This document shows, piece by piece, positions 20,776 to 31,788 of a stretch of DNA of 64,000 nt (positions are counted from its first letter, which is position 1; the number at the start of each line of letters is the position of its first letter). The notes below the pieces were generated by a model, which was not told the origin of the DNA, did not search any database, and saw only the letters and a program-made list of their open reading frames with translations. The DNA comes from Miscanthus floridulus. Lineage: Eukaryota > Streptophyta > Magnoliopsida > Poales > Poaceae. The stretch spans positions 3,124,804-3,188,803 of the forward strand of contig NC_089586.1 of assembly GCF_019320115.1 (NCBI RefSeq). The letters run 5' to 3'. The translations under genes were made by a program, and so were the position numbers.

Positions 20776-21905
20776 ACACGCCATGTCCCTACGAGTCTGC
20801 AATGGTCAGGGGCGTGATTAATTATAACTTATATTGGGCTACTCGGACTTGTTGGGCCTCGGAAGCAACATTAGCGCGATTTCCAGCCCATGACGGCCCC
20901 GTTGCTCAGCTCCGGGTAAATGACACGGTCCTGGTCAGGTGGGGCACATATCTCCTGGCCTGATCCTGATCCTGGTCTGATCTCCACGGCGACAGCGGTA
21001 GGAGTCGGGATCTGATCTACCTGTGCCAGCCACCTCACCGTGCGCCAGGCCGCCGGCAACCACCACCCCCAAAGGCCAAAGTACCAAATCGAGCGTGCGC
21101 TCTCCCTCCGCCTCGCGGCCGTGCGCTACAAAAAAAAAAAGAACGCCTGCGGGGGCGGTCGCGCACCGCGCACGCTGCCTCGCATGCACGCCCACACGTA
21201 GGGGCGCACAGCAGGAGGCAGCACCGGCTTGGCGGCCCCCAGCGGCCACGCCACGCCAGCTTTACCTCGGCACGCCCATCGAAACCCGCTTGCTCACATC
21301 CTCGTCCTGCTCTCTGCTACCCTGCTCTACCCACCCCCCGCCCACATCACTCACGTTACCAGCACCAGAGCACCGGCGGACCATCTGGTGTGAGAAAAGA
21401 AAAGCGAAGCACACAGGTTCGCGGTCTCTCCCCCACTTCCTCTCGCTTTCTCCTCCCTTCGTGTTCTTGACACTTCTTGTGATCGCCACCGGCCTCAATA
21501 TTGCAGACGAGAGAAGCCCACGGCAGTCTGCAGGCGAGAAGAAAGTGCCGACGCCTCGTTTCCGTCGTACGTCTCCTCGTCCTCGGGCCTTTAACCTTCG
21601 CGTCGTCTTGTTCTACCTAAGTCCTGATAAGGATCGTCACAGCTGATGCTGACAGGCGCACACACTACTTGCCGGGATACGCTCCCCTGCTAGCTCTCCC
21701 GTTCCGCGGGCTAGCTCTCTGGCGCGGTGACACTTCCTCCAAGAGCTCGCCGCCGGCGTGAGGGGTGGTCGCCGTCCGGCTCCGGCAGTCCGCGGAGCAT
21801 AAAGGCCGGACGCAGCAAAGGGAGAGGAAGCAAGTGGCCGCGCCGGGTACTGTTGCGGTATTCTCCGGAACACTCTCCATCGACCAAGCAGCAGGGCAGC
21901 GCGTC
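20776..21905. other. GC-rich region upstream of the STP-like gene
   Basis: No family is recognisable. An open + frame at 21023-21646 is long mainly because of GC content. Its segment near 21455-21530 (FVFLTLLVIATGL then a phase-1 break) loosely recalls the first membrane helix of sugar transporters and is a weak candidate for a decayed first exon of the downstream gene, but a normal GT donor is missing. Confidence 0.3.
21898..21905. repeat. 8-bp target duplication of the hAT MITE (left)
   Basis: AGCGCGTC here and AGCACGTC at 22922-22929 match at seven of eight bases, the duplication length of hAT transposons. Confidence 0.75.
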
Positions 21906-22921
21906 TATAGATGTGCAACGGGCCGGGCCGGCACGACCCGATGGGGTCGGGCCGACAAGGCATGCCGTGCCCTGCGGGCCGTGCCACCATGGGCTTCGTG
22001 CCTGGCCGACGGCCCAGGCACGGCCTGCTGGGCCGTTTTTTTTTTGCCGGGCCGGCACGAGAAGCACGGCCATTCAGCGTGCCGGGCCAGCCCGGGGCCC
22101 ACGACGAATTGCGAGCAGCCAAAGAGAGGGGGAAGGGGAGGAAGCGCGAGCGAGCAGCCGGAGATCGTGGCGTCGGGGCGGAGCTCGTGGTCGGATCTGG
22201 CGTCGGGGCGGAGCTCGTGGCCAGATCTGGCGTCGGGGCGGAGCTTGGGGCCAGCGCGCCTGTTCCCACGCCAGCCAAAGCAGGACCGCGGGAGGTGATG
22301 GCGGCGCTCGACGTTGGATCCCACGAGAAGAGAAGGGGATGGAGGGGATTCGGCGAGCCGCGGGGAAGCAGGAGCTTGAGGCGTCAGCGGCGACGCGCGA
22401 ACAAGAGGTTGCGCGGCTACTGTGGCGCGAGCAGCTAGAGAGATGGGGAAGGGGAGGAAGCGCGAGCAGCTGGGCCACGGACGGCGCAGTAGAGTCACCG
22501 GAGTAGCCCGCGTGGCTCCCGCGCCGCCGCCGCTGGATGAGAGCGCTGGGAGGCTCGGAGGCTGGGGGAAGAGTGGAGGGAGTTAGGGTTCGGGGGTGGG
22601 ATGGGGCTACGGCGCTGCGCGGGGGAGAGCGGCCGCGGCGTGCGGGTGCGGCTCCGCTTATATATGAGGAGGGGGGAGGCCAACTGGGCCGCGGGGATGG
22701 TGGGCCGGCTAGTTGGGCCGCGGGGAGGCGAGGAGGAGTGAGGGGAGGGGGGAGGCGGGCCGCTGCCGGGCCGACCGGCGCAGGCCGGGCCATGCCGTGC
22801 CAGCCCATGGGCCTGAGCAGCGGCCCAGCCACGGCCTGCTCCCTCGGGCCGGGCTCGTGTTGGGCTAAAAAAGCGGGCTTCGTGCCGTGCCGTCGTGCCT
22901 CGGGTTGCATGAACATCTATA
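21906..22921. mobile_element. Non-autonomous hAT element, 1016 bp
   Basis: The ends read TATAGATGTGCAACGGGCC on the left and, reverse-complemented, TATAGATGTTCATGCAACCC on the right, an inverted terminus with a small gap. Subterminal GGGCCGGGCCGGCACGA and GCACGGCACGA blocks are typical of grass hAT MITEs. The 8-bp near-identical duplications support it. The interior is very GC-rich with long overlapping frames on both strands but no transposase motif. A 30-bp tandem repeat lies inside. Confidence 0.75.
22170..22253. repeat. 30-bp tandem repeat, 2.8 copies
   Basis: The unit starts GCGTCGGGGCGGAGCTCGTG and is repeated at 22170, 22200 and 22230 with few changes. It inflates the open frames on both strands of the hAT element. 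Confidence 0.8.
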
Positions 22922-24128
22922 AGCACGTCACATTCGCATAAAAAAAAGGTCTAGAAGGGGAACGGGGTTCTGTCTCCATGGATGAGGAGGCCACTGCTGC
23001 CTCTTGCTGCTGCATGTCTCGGCAAAGTTCAGGTTTTGCGATGCTCTCTTTTGGAAGAAAGCGTATTGATCTCTCATTCTCTCTGAAATTGCAAGTACTA
23101 TCTAGGCACTACACTATTTTTCCTGACCTGAGACCTCATTGACCTTAAGTCTTTAGATTAGAGGCAGCGGCCCCTTTCGCTGGTCTGAAACTTAGCTGAA
23201 AAATACTGTTCTGACTGAATTGTTGGAAGAGAAAAATACTGTTCCGGTTGAAAAAACAAACCGAATATGGAGAAAGACGGACGGAGCCATCGTTTTCTTT
23301 CTCCTAGAGCTTGATAAGCGCATACGAGTCGCTAGCTTAGTTAGACGACGATAAACGAGTCGTATGGAACAGTGTGCCTTGAGATGTATATACAGTAGTA
23401 TACTCGTATACACACGCGACCGCATCCATCTGTCGCTTTCATAAACGCTAAGCTCATGATCCAAGCCGGACCCGGGCTCCCCTTTTTTTTATTTTCTGAA
23501 AATAAAAAAGAAATCGTCACTGCATAGTAAAATGCCAGCACGCTGCTCGGAATCTCTCAACTTGTGGCTCGTGTTGCTCGGCGTCTGCACTCTGCAGCTG
23601 GAGAAGGAGACACGCACGCTGAACCTTCTGGGACTGGGAGAGCGTCACGTGAGCCTTACCGTGCGTAGGGCCCACGTTCAGTGGCCTTGTTCCTTGGATG
23701 GAGGAATCTTCCACGTGCTGGGAATATTCAGTGGAGTCTGTTCCAAATTCTTTGCTATGATGGATCCATGTTGTCTGCTGAGATCTTTGATACCACTTAT
23801 TAGATCTGTATGTTCCTTCCCAGCCTACAACGAACACTGCCTTTATTACTTTTTTTGCTTACAAATTCTCCAAACTCTGCTGGTCCAAGATGCCTATGAT
23901 TCATCTCCAGTAATCAGTGCCTAAAAGGAACCCACAAGAAGCAACTGAATACTAAGTAGTTTGTGCAGCTTCGCGAGTAGTCAGAGTATAGACGGAATTA
24001 TAAGATTAACAATGTCGTCAGGTTAAGCTGAAAACACACTTTAAGCTCTACATTTGCTATTCAGCATGTGTACACCCATTTTTTTTTGGGTTACCGCACA
24101 TGGCCTGATAATTTGCTTTGGCATGCAG
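22922..24128. other. Region between the hAT element and the STP-like exon
   Basis: Apart from the MITE piece at 23165-23265 I see no feature. If the first STP exon lies upstream, this would be intron 1. A 130-codon + frame at 23532-23924 has no recognisable domain. Confidence 0.4.
23165..23265. repeat. MITE fragment of the GAACAGT family
   Basis: CCCCTTTCGCTGGTC, then AGCTGAAAAATACTGTTC, then GAGAAAAATACTGTTCCGG, ending near AAACAAACCG. It shares the GAAAAATACTGTTC core with the copy at 853-990. Confidence 0.4.
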
Positions 24129-25526
24129 GTGTTCTCAAAATACAGTCATCTGTGATGGCGTTCTTCCCTAGCGTTGCCACGGCAAAGCTGGAGCTGAATT
24201 CTCTGTACAGGAAATATGTGGATATGTTTGGTGTATCATTAAACAACTCTACCGTTGGCTGCCATCTCACCCGCAAAATGGCGCACCTTCCTGTTCTGTT
24301 GATCGATCGTACATTCTTCAGTACTGGTACTGCTATTCAGAGTATTGCTGTCAGCTACGGGGCGCTTATTCGTAGGTGGTTACTAAACAGAACTTCTGTT
24401 GTACAGGTCAGTTGCTGAATGCACTCAAGAGAATGCTCTTTGTATACTGCTTTCTTTCAATTTATTCATGCTATTAACACATCTCTAACTGGACAATTTC
24501 GCAGCACACGCTGATTTCCCGTGCTATGAACTCACTGTCTTGGTGTGGCTCCTTGCCATTCTTTGTGAGCATTGGTGTTCTAATGACCAAGCTCTGTGGC
24601 TGCACTATGATCCCGAAGCATTTTTCTGGTCGGCAACTCATCCTTGGTCATAGTGCTAACCTCCGTGGAGAATCAGTTTTGGTCATGGATAATAATGAAT
24701 TCGGCAATGGTCAGACCTTCTTATCAAGTTTGCTTGGGCGCAAGCGAGATTATGTCGGCCTAGCGCTTCAGTGCATCTGTTACCCTGCTTGTTTGAAGGT
24801 TGTTGATATCCCGCAAAAGAAGCTCAGCTTCAGCAGGCAGTGGATACGGAGTGGTCATGACACAAGTGCAATTTGGAGGATCATGGCGAGAAACGAGCAA
24901 TACTTGGCATGCATGATAGTCCTGGCGGCCTTGCAACTCTTCCTGCGGCTAACCAGAGTGAATGTTACCATTCTGTTCTTGCCAATGCTGTCCCGAGCCA
25001 TAAGTTCCAGGAGTAGCCCAGCGGTGATCGGTAACATCGTGCTGGTTTTGGTGAACTCCTGCGGAGTTCTTGGATCTGCACTTTCAGTGAAACAGTTTGG
25101 CCGGGAGGTGACGTTTGCCATCAGTGCCATCGTGATGGTAATTTGCCAGGTAACTGAAAGAAGAGCTAAAACTTAGAACTTTAGACTCTCAGATGTTTTC
25201 TTGGAACAAACAGCTGACATTATTCATGGTTGAAATTTTGTCTGCAAGGTCGCAATTCCGTTTATCCTAGAAGTTCAGATCGGAGTTGGTGGTGGAACTC
25301 GCATGCGATGTTCGCCCTGACGTGTGTCGTCTCCTGCGGCCTCAGCTGGTCGTGGGGTTCATTCTTCTGGACCTTCCCTGGTAGGAAGGTTCACTCGGCT
25401 GGACAGGTTCTGGCCATGGCTCTCAACTTGGGCGTCTGCTTCGCCCAGATGCAGTACTTCCTGCTGATGCTATGCAGGCTGAAGAACGCCACTCTTGCGT
25501 ACTATGCACTGTGGATCTGGTCATGA
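24129..25526 (+). pseudogene. Divergent sugar-transporter (STP/MST-like) gene, frameshifted
   Basis: Three exons with proper splice sites: 24129-24406 (acceptor GCATGCAG, donor CAG/GTCAGT), 24505-25149 (acceptor TTCGCAG, donor CAG/GTAACT) and 25249-25526. Intron phases agree: the first exon starts in phase 1, as in STP genes after the GYDxGxxG motif, and the others join in phase 0. Similarity to H+/monosaccharide symporters is clear in order, e.g. VSIGVLM, the helix ALQLFLRLTRVNVTILFLPML, VMVICQV and SWSWGSFFW...HSAGQ. The signature motifs are altered: PESP-like is missing, GRR is GRE, and PETKG is absent. In the last exon a shift between 25303 and 25308 is needed, and the C-terminus stops early. 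Exon 1 was not found. It is probably a pseudogene; a transcript would decide. Confidence 0.6.
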
Positions 25527-26075
25527 TTGGGGTTCAGCTGAGGAAAATGCGTAGCTAGATGAGTGTGTGTTAATTCTGGTTACTTGAGTGGGTTAGTTTG
25601 GTGGATGTAAATATTTCTCTTTCCACTTCTTTTATCTTGGCCTGGTTCGTACAGTTTTGGTGCTATTTCTGATGGCTTCGCAGATCGCAACTGTAGGGTT
25701 TGGTTGCACTTCCTATGCTAGTTGCTGTTCTACTAACTGTGGCGCTCATTCAAACTGTTATGGATAGCATGGTCGCTACAGGATTTCAGGATTATCAATA
25801 AGCCCAGTTTTCAGATACGTGACTGACCAATCTAACAACGCAAACTCTACGGCGCTCCGCGTCGAGAGCGCGACGTGGCCCGGCCAATCCTACTACCCTC
25901 CTCACCCTACCGCCCACGCGCCCCACCGGAGAAGAAGGAGCATGTTATAGCGCCCGCACGCCCCACCGGAGAGGAAGAAGGGAGAGGAAGAAGGCTCAAC
26001 GGGGTTATTGATCTACTCACCGACGACCTTAGAAGGGAGTTTTGGGAGCGGTGGTCATGACACGGCGGTGGAGAT
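25527..26075. other. 3' flank of the STP-like gene
   Basis: Contains a T-rich probable 3' untranslated stretch to about 25650, then unremarkable sequence. The GC-rich open frame at 25875-26060 has two copies of a GCACGCCCCACCGGAGA-like block but no domain. Confidence 0.4.
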
Positions 26076-26506
26076 TGTTGGCAGACATAGATTTTAGCAG
26101 ATTGTCTATTACGTAGCCGGCTTAACCATGGCAGGATTGATACATATATAGGACCAAGTGGTCTGCTTATACAACTGAAATAGAGATGGGTTGCAACAAA
26201 AGTAGGAGATAAGGTAAATGATAAGATGCTAAAACAAGATAAGGTGTTGACATATGCACCAACTACTACTACGGTTAATCTAGAATTTGAACTCCTAATA
26301 TCTTAGGCACGAGGCTTACTGCTTCAATTCTCCTCCTAAGCTTTGTGTGGTGTCTTCAGTGGGATTTGATCCATCCCAATTTTGGCGCGAAGCTCCTAGA
26401 ACTTGACTCTCCCAAGTGAGTTGGTTAGGAAGTCTACAAGCTAATCCTGGGTGTTGATGTAGTCAGCCTTGATGCTCCCTTCATCCAAACAGCCTCTGAT
26501 GAAGTG
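26076..26506 (-). mobile_element. Copia remnant: one LTR and the end of pol
   Basis: On the minus strand 26506-26336 reads HFIRGCLDEGSIKADYINTQ, a stop, DFLTNSLGRVKF, another stop, then ELRAKIGM, which is the conserved RNase H tail of plant copia pol, ending at a stop at 26336. Directly after it a 251-bp LTR-like block (26326 down to 26076) has TG/CA ends, TGAAGCAGTAAG and CTGCCAACA. The rest of the element is gone, and a Tat fragment begins next to it. Confidence 0.55.
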
Positions 26507-27216
26507 TATTGGATATATGGGTCTAGGGTATCTACACCGCTCATATACCCGATCCATGCCTATCTACAGGGCCGAAGACAACAAGGAATGAGACCCACGT
26601 ATGCCAGACGCATCCACCACCTTGAAGATCAAGTCATTCCAAGGATATTTAGCACCGTTGTATCTAGGCGATACGATAGTATCATTTTGTTATACTTTCC
26701 TTGCAACAAACTAGGAAAAATATATGTAGGCCGATGGGATCTACTGTAACTCTACCCCGACTATATAAGGAGGGGTAGGGACCGCCTGATCGGGATCCCA
26801 TCTTTTACATTCTAGCTTATAACTACAATCAACAGCCCATGTAACCCAACATACAAATACAGAGAGAAGGTACTTCAAACTAGACGTAGGGCACCATATG
26901 CCTAGACTAGTATAATCCCTGTGTCTTATGTGCTACCCATTTGATTCCCTGTACACGAATACGCTGTTAGGTCTTGCCGGAGCTAATTCTTTCGACAGTT
27001 GGCGCGCTAGGTAGAGACCTTTCGCGTATAGATCCATTGTGTTTCAGATGGGTCTTATCTTTAAGTTCGGCGACAATGCAGAGAAAATGCAGCCAGGCGA
27101 CAAGATCACCTTCGGGAGCCTAGACTTCATCGCCGAGCAAAGAAGGGAAGACATGCTAATTCTAATCTTGGATCATGGAAGGAAGAGCAGAAGAGAAAGC
27201 ATCGGCAGAGCATAGA
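26507..27216 (+). mobile_element. Tat-lineage remnant: 5' LTR end, primer site and gag start
   Basis: GACTATATAAGGAGGGG near 26758-26775 is a Tat-type promoter. The LTR ends TTCGACA at 26997. A primer site TGGCGCGCTAGGTAGAG follows at 27000-27016, and a gag-like start at 27050 reads MGLIFKFGDNAEKMQPGDKI before decaying about 27216. The LTR start near 26507 is uncertain because it joins the copia remnant. It is a separate insertion from the complete Tat element at 4754. Confidence 0.65.
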
Positions 27217-27966
27217 TGAAGAGAACCCAAAGGGTGGCAAGGCCCGTTTGATTGCTGATGTAATGGCACGTTAGAGTCCAGTACGCCTTGACTACTTATC
27301 ATGTCTCTGTCAGTATCTTCCCACACCTTCCTGTTCTTTTGCGACAATGGGTTCACCAACTTAGCATGAAGCATTGGGGCTGCCCCAACGAAGACATGAT
27401 AAACTTCAGGCATTGCCCACCTGTTCTCTGATGTAATGGCACTACATGTGCAACTGGGTTCCAGACACAATGTTAAACTCATGACCCGACTGAATTAACT
27501 ATCAAGCCTATTCTAGTTTAGTCCAATGTTTGGCAACTTCTTCTGTGCACTGCATCTCATCTAATATCATTCAACCAATTATGCCTCTCTTCATTCAAAT
27601 TGTAATGTCGTCTTGGCTTTAATTTCAAACACGACATATTTGTAGTATTAACAATATGAACTTGTTAAGGCAACACATGCATCAGGAATCTAAAGAGGCA
27701 TTCCATTGGAACACTGTAATGTTTACTTGTATTTTCAGACATATATGGTGAGTATATCAGACCAGGCTGTACTTCGCACTTCGCAGCATCCAATCTTGTG
27801 TACCACATGCACTTAAACATTAGACAAGTTTGTGCTCGAAACGAGAATCTAGTGATGTTCATGTGCTTGATATAGGTCTTACAGTACTCAATAGCGATAC
27901 ATTAAGTTCTTACATCACCAAATTACGATACTATCAGTATTTAAAACATACGGAATCCTGCTTCTT
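27217..27966. other. Unassigned sequence downstream of the Ulp1-like gene
   Basis: A minus open frame at 27162-27482 shows no family I recognise. The remainder is AT-rich. It could be 3' flank of the Ulp1-like gene. Confidence 0.4.
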
Positions 27967-29159
27967 CTAGATTCCTATTCTTGTTCTGTGGCTGCCAATT
28001 CGCATTTCTTCAAAATTAGGCAACCCATACACCGAGGCCCTCAATGCACCATTGCCCAGCCTTCCTGAGTTGAATCCATCAAGCCCTGGCTTCCATGTTC
28101 CTTCCACAGCAGCTATGTCCACCTGCTAGTGAAATCCAATAAACACAGTACTTAGTAAACGTGCTCGCCTCTTAATGTCCTAAAGAAGAGACCCACGTAA
28201 GGCAAATTCACCCATGTACAAGTCTAGTCCGAAAAAATGTTCCAAGGATTGTTCTCCCAATTTGCAACGATGCAGAAGTCACGGCGACTATAGATGTTCC
28301 TTGGTGGTGGTATTTGCATTTCTGTTATGTGCCCACCTATCGGTTGCTCTCCGTTCTTCCGATACTGCTATTTTGTCCGCACATCTCAGCAAACATCAAT
28401 GACGAAATGCGTCCAATATCCCCCTGGCGTTGCACATTTTTTTTAGCGACTGGAGGTATAGCACAGAAGTAGTAGAAGGTACTATTTCACCTTGAACACT
28501 GTACCCAGCATGAATTTACTGAAAGCAAAGAGACTTCATCACAGCAGCACAAATTACCTTTTCTATTTCTGGAATTAGTCGCTCCCCATTGAAGCGCCTG
28601 CAGAAATATGCACAGAGGACACCAGTACCATTCAAGCTGCAAAATTTTTAAAAAAAAATTAAAAAAATAAATAATCAATAATCAGCCCTGCACTAATACA
28701 CCAATGCGTTCTTGTGTCTCTTAACTGCAAATATGTTTAGCTAACCTGACTGATTAAAAGCATTAGATCTGTACATTGATCCAAGAAATGGATACTGATT
28801 TCAGTATCTGGATGCATGTGGACAGGGATTGTTACTAACCAGTGCAAACCCCCGTAGCGCCAATTAAATGGGGCAACTGATGCAGCAGACCAATAATGAT
28901 CCCACCCAGGAATAAGGACCCGAATCGCAGATGAAATGGCGCCCTTCAACATCTCTGCAACATGTGTGTATACGCTGCTTCTTTGCGAAACAGATATGCC
29001 CATACATGCTGGGTCGCACACCCGGATAGTGTTGTCTTTCAGGTTCCAAGAAAAACACACCCATCTTTGCTTCAAAATCACTGGGAAGAACAGCTGCATC
29101 AATTGCTTAGAGGGATATGCCTTCTTGTGAACAAGGAACAAATAAATGCATTTACAAAT
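27967..29159 (-). pseudogene. Ulp1-like cysteine protease gene, C-terminal exons
   Basis: Minus-strand exons: about 29141-28746, 28636-28558 and 28122-27967, with AG/GT borders at each junction. The first contains LFFPVILKQRWVCFSWNLKD and VCDP, which fits the plant Ulp1/C48 pattern HWVxxxxD...LDP, but the catalytic His position is Arg. Next comes LIPGWDHYWSAASVAPFNW. The second exon in its better frame reads GTGVLCAYFCRRFNGERL, the usual region around the catalytic Cys, and joins the third in phase 0 (IEK then VDIAAVEGTWKPG), ending at a stop. The first-to-second junction needs a one-base shift. Such genes occur as host genes and as transposon cargo. Likely inactive. Confidence 0.45.
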
Positions 29160-29354
29160 CTAGCTCACCAGACTGCAATTATATACATCGTATTTAAGGT
29201 GGGAACCCACGAATTGATTCCTGATGCATGGGTTTCCTATGTCAAACCATCCTGCTACAACTGCAACCTATTATAACAAAACATTATAGACATCAGTTCC
29301 TAATGTTCAAATAGTCGGACTGATAGATCTTATTGTAGTCCTACTCGTGCATGC

Positions 29355-29663
29355 TGAAAGCATCTAGGGCCCTAGTTGAGTTTTGGTGATTAATGACAAT
29401 ACGAGATTACTATTACTAACGTGTGTTTTGCAGAGATAATTAAGTTAGGTCATGGTAATGATAATTGATTGGACAATCATGGTTGTCATGCCCTACAATG
29501 GAAATTATTTCGGTTTTCAAAGGATGGATGACAAGGTTAAGGATGAACTAGTTCTAAGTGTCGTTTGTTGTTAAAGAGACACTTAGAGTAGTTTAGGACT
29601 TTGTTTTTCCTTTGGCCGTACTATTAAAGGGGTATAGACTAGTAGTTTGACCTAGGTGAGTCT
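29355..29663 (+). repeat. Truncated 5' LTR of the copia element
   Basis: It aligns with 31789 to about 32100 with scattered changes and diverges after GGTGAGTCTA. Confidence 0.8.
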
Positions 29664-29719
29664 ACTCTTCACTTTGGATTGACCCAGGGCATAGATTCAT
29701 ACACTTCGTATTCAGAGGC

Positions 29720-31320
29720 CATGACTACAGGCTACAGAGCTCGAGGGTCAGAGAGATTCTCAGGATTCTAGAGTCACCCATCCGCCTTCACGAGGTATGC
29801 TATGGTTAGACAGAGCCTCCTAGATGCCCTCATGGTGGTCTTGTGCCTCCTACAGATCTAGTCCGACCTTGCTTCATAGAGCCTTTTGGTTAGGGATTGA
29901 GCAGGACACCTAGAGACTTTACTCCTACAGCTAAGCTGCTTGATGCTATCATAAGGAGGACTTTGCTCCCGAGGATGGGTTATCATGAGGGATTGACTCG
30001 CATCCAGCTATGGCTAGTGAACTCTCTAATACAACAGACAGTCTTTGATATTTGAGATGTCATTCTATCAGAGATGGAGGGCGCACTTGCATAGGGCTTC
30101 AGAGGTCACCGATAGTTGCCCTATGCTCACTGGATCACATTCTTGATTCGCAAGGCAGTCACAGTGAAGTCTCCTAAGATGATGGCAGAGTACACTGGAG
30201 CTACTACAGAGTTCCCTCCCTATAACATGACTCAGATGCTCTGTCATAGCAGTGCGAGAACACCTAGCCAGCCGTGCCATTGCCTAGAGGTGCTAGAGAC
30301 TATAGCCCAGTAGGATGAGATTATCAGGGGCGTTACAGCGATAGAGGAGGAGTAGCTAGATGCTCAGCAGGAGGGTATGGTCAAGAGCGACCCCAGTGAT
30401 AGTTCTGATGATGATTATTAGGCTATTTCTCATATGCCTCCTCGACGATATGACAGTGAGGCCGGTGGCTCTAGCTCAGCTCCACCCCAGCCACCACAGA
30501 TAGACTCTACTCTTCTTGCTATTCTTGAGCGGATGAGGCAGGATCAGGCATGTTAGGCCCAGGAGACCACAGCTGCACTAGCATAGGTTTAAGCCAGATA
30601 GGATGAGTTCCAGAGACAGCAGCAGGCCATACAACAGCAGCAGTAGGCCATGCAGCAGCAGCAATAGCTCCTGATGCAGCAGCAGTTGCTTGGATTTATG
30701 CAGCATGTTGTCACTGCTATTAGGGTTGCCCCGCCACCATCTACACCTTAGCTCGGCCAGCCTGTCACCACTTTAGTGACTCTAACTATACAGCCCAGTG
30801 GGCTTCAGAGTCAGGGACAACCAGCTACATAGTTTGCTTCACCGACAGAGCAGGTGTCCCAGTGGTTTGCTTTGCTAGTGACAGCCCAGGGTCCTCACTT
30901 GACACCTATTGTTATGGGCTTCACTCTAGCTCAGAGCTCCTCAGTGCTTGTGACTGACACCCCAGTATCTAGGAGTCTTGGTGTGACATTCAGCGAGCTT
31001 ACAGGGTAGCCTACACCACCAAAGCTATGTGTCCCTGCTTCTACTATAGTCACTCCAGTTACTAAGACTACAGAGACGCTCCCATCATCCGTTGCATCAT
31101 CAGAGCCAGCTGCTACAGTGATACCCACTGAGTCACAGGCCGTGCCAGTCCAAGAGCAGACCTAGACCGCTTTAGCCTCACTTCCAGTAATAGAGGGTCA
31201 GATAGCTTAGAGTTCTAGATTAGAGGATGATGCTACATAGTTTCAGATCGCTCACCGCACCTCAGCTCTAGACTCGTCTGCTCCTGCCCTACCGACCGAC
31301 CCTTAAGTTTTAGTGCTTGC
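29720..31320 (+). pseudogene. Extra ORF of the copia element (env-like position), degenerate
   Basis: A single interrupted frame can be followed: LTRIQLWLVNSL, IQQTVFDI then a stop, DVILSEME, GFRGHR, LPYAHWITFLIRKAV, MMAEYTGATTEFPPYNMTQM, an acidic stretch, SSSAPPQPPQI, then a long Gln-rich tract at about 30600-30700 where several Gln codons are TAG. The tail (30700-31300) is Pro/Thr/Ser-rich. Its position after pol and before the 3' LTR is that of the extra ORF in SIRE-type elements. No fusion or receptor function is shown. I identify it by pattern only. Confidence 0.45.
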
Positions 31321-31775
31321 CGCCAAAGGGAGAGAGGGATCGAGTATGTTAGATCTAGGGGGCGCTATATCTAGGGGGAGCTTATGATTTATTACTTTTG
31401 GCTTTTTATGTGTGATACATTATTATGCATTCACGTTTACTTTCATGCATTGAACTACATACGTATGATTGTGATACCTATGTGATATGTGATAACTATG
31501 TGATATGTGACATGTGTGCTATCTACTTTGATCTTTATATATGTCATGTCACTTCATTATGCTCATTTCGTTTGCTTCCGCGTTTTACTCCGATTCAAAT
31601 GAGCTTTATTTCTTGTACTCGTGCTTATTTCATATCTATTGAGTACAACATGTTGGCTTGGGTCATATAAGCATGTCTAACTCCTTTGCTCTTATTGTCA
31701 AAAGCTTATATGAACCAAGCATGTTGAAAATCTCATCTCTTTTACATACTCGAGGTTGTATTGTCATCAATCACC

Positions 31776-31788
31776 AAAAAGAGGAGAT
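31776..31788 (+). other. Polypurine tract of the copia element
   Basis: AAAAAGAGGAGAT immediately precedes the 3' LTR start, where the usual TG has become TA. Confidence 0.7.

Noticed and set aside
21455..21535. First exon of the STP-like gene
   Set aside because: Phase would fit and there is a weak hydrophobic match, but no GT donor and no GYDxGxxG motif; not annotated as an exon.
21727..22506. 259-codon + strand frame
   Set aside because: It crosses the MITE border and its left target duplication; an open frame by GC content only.
22074..22916. 280-codon minus-strand frame
   Set aside because: It lies wholly inside the GC-rich hAT MITE, overlaps frames on the other strand, spans a tandem repeat and shows no domain.
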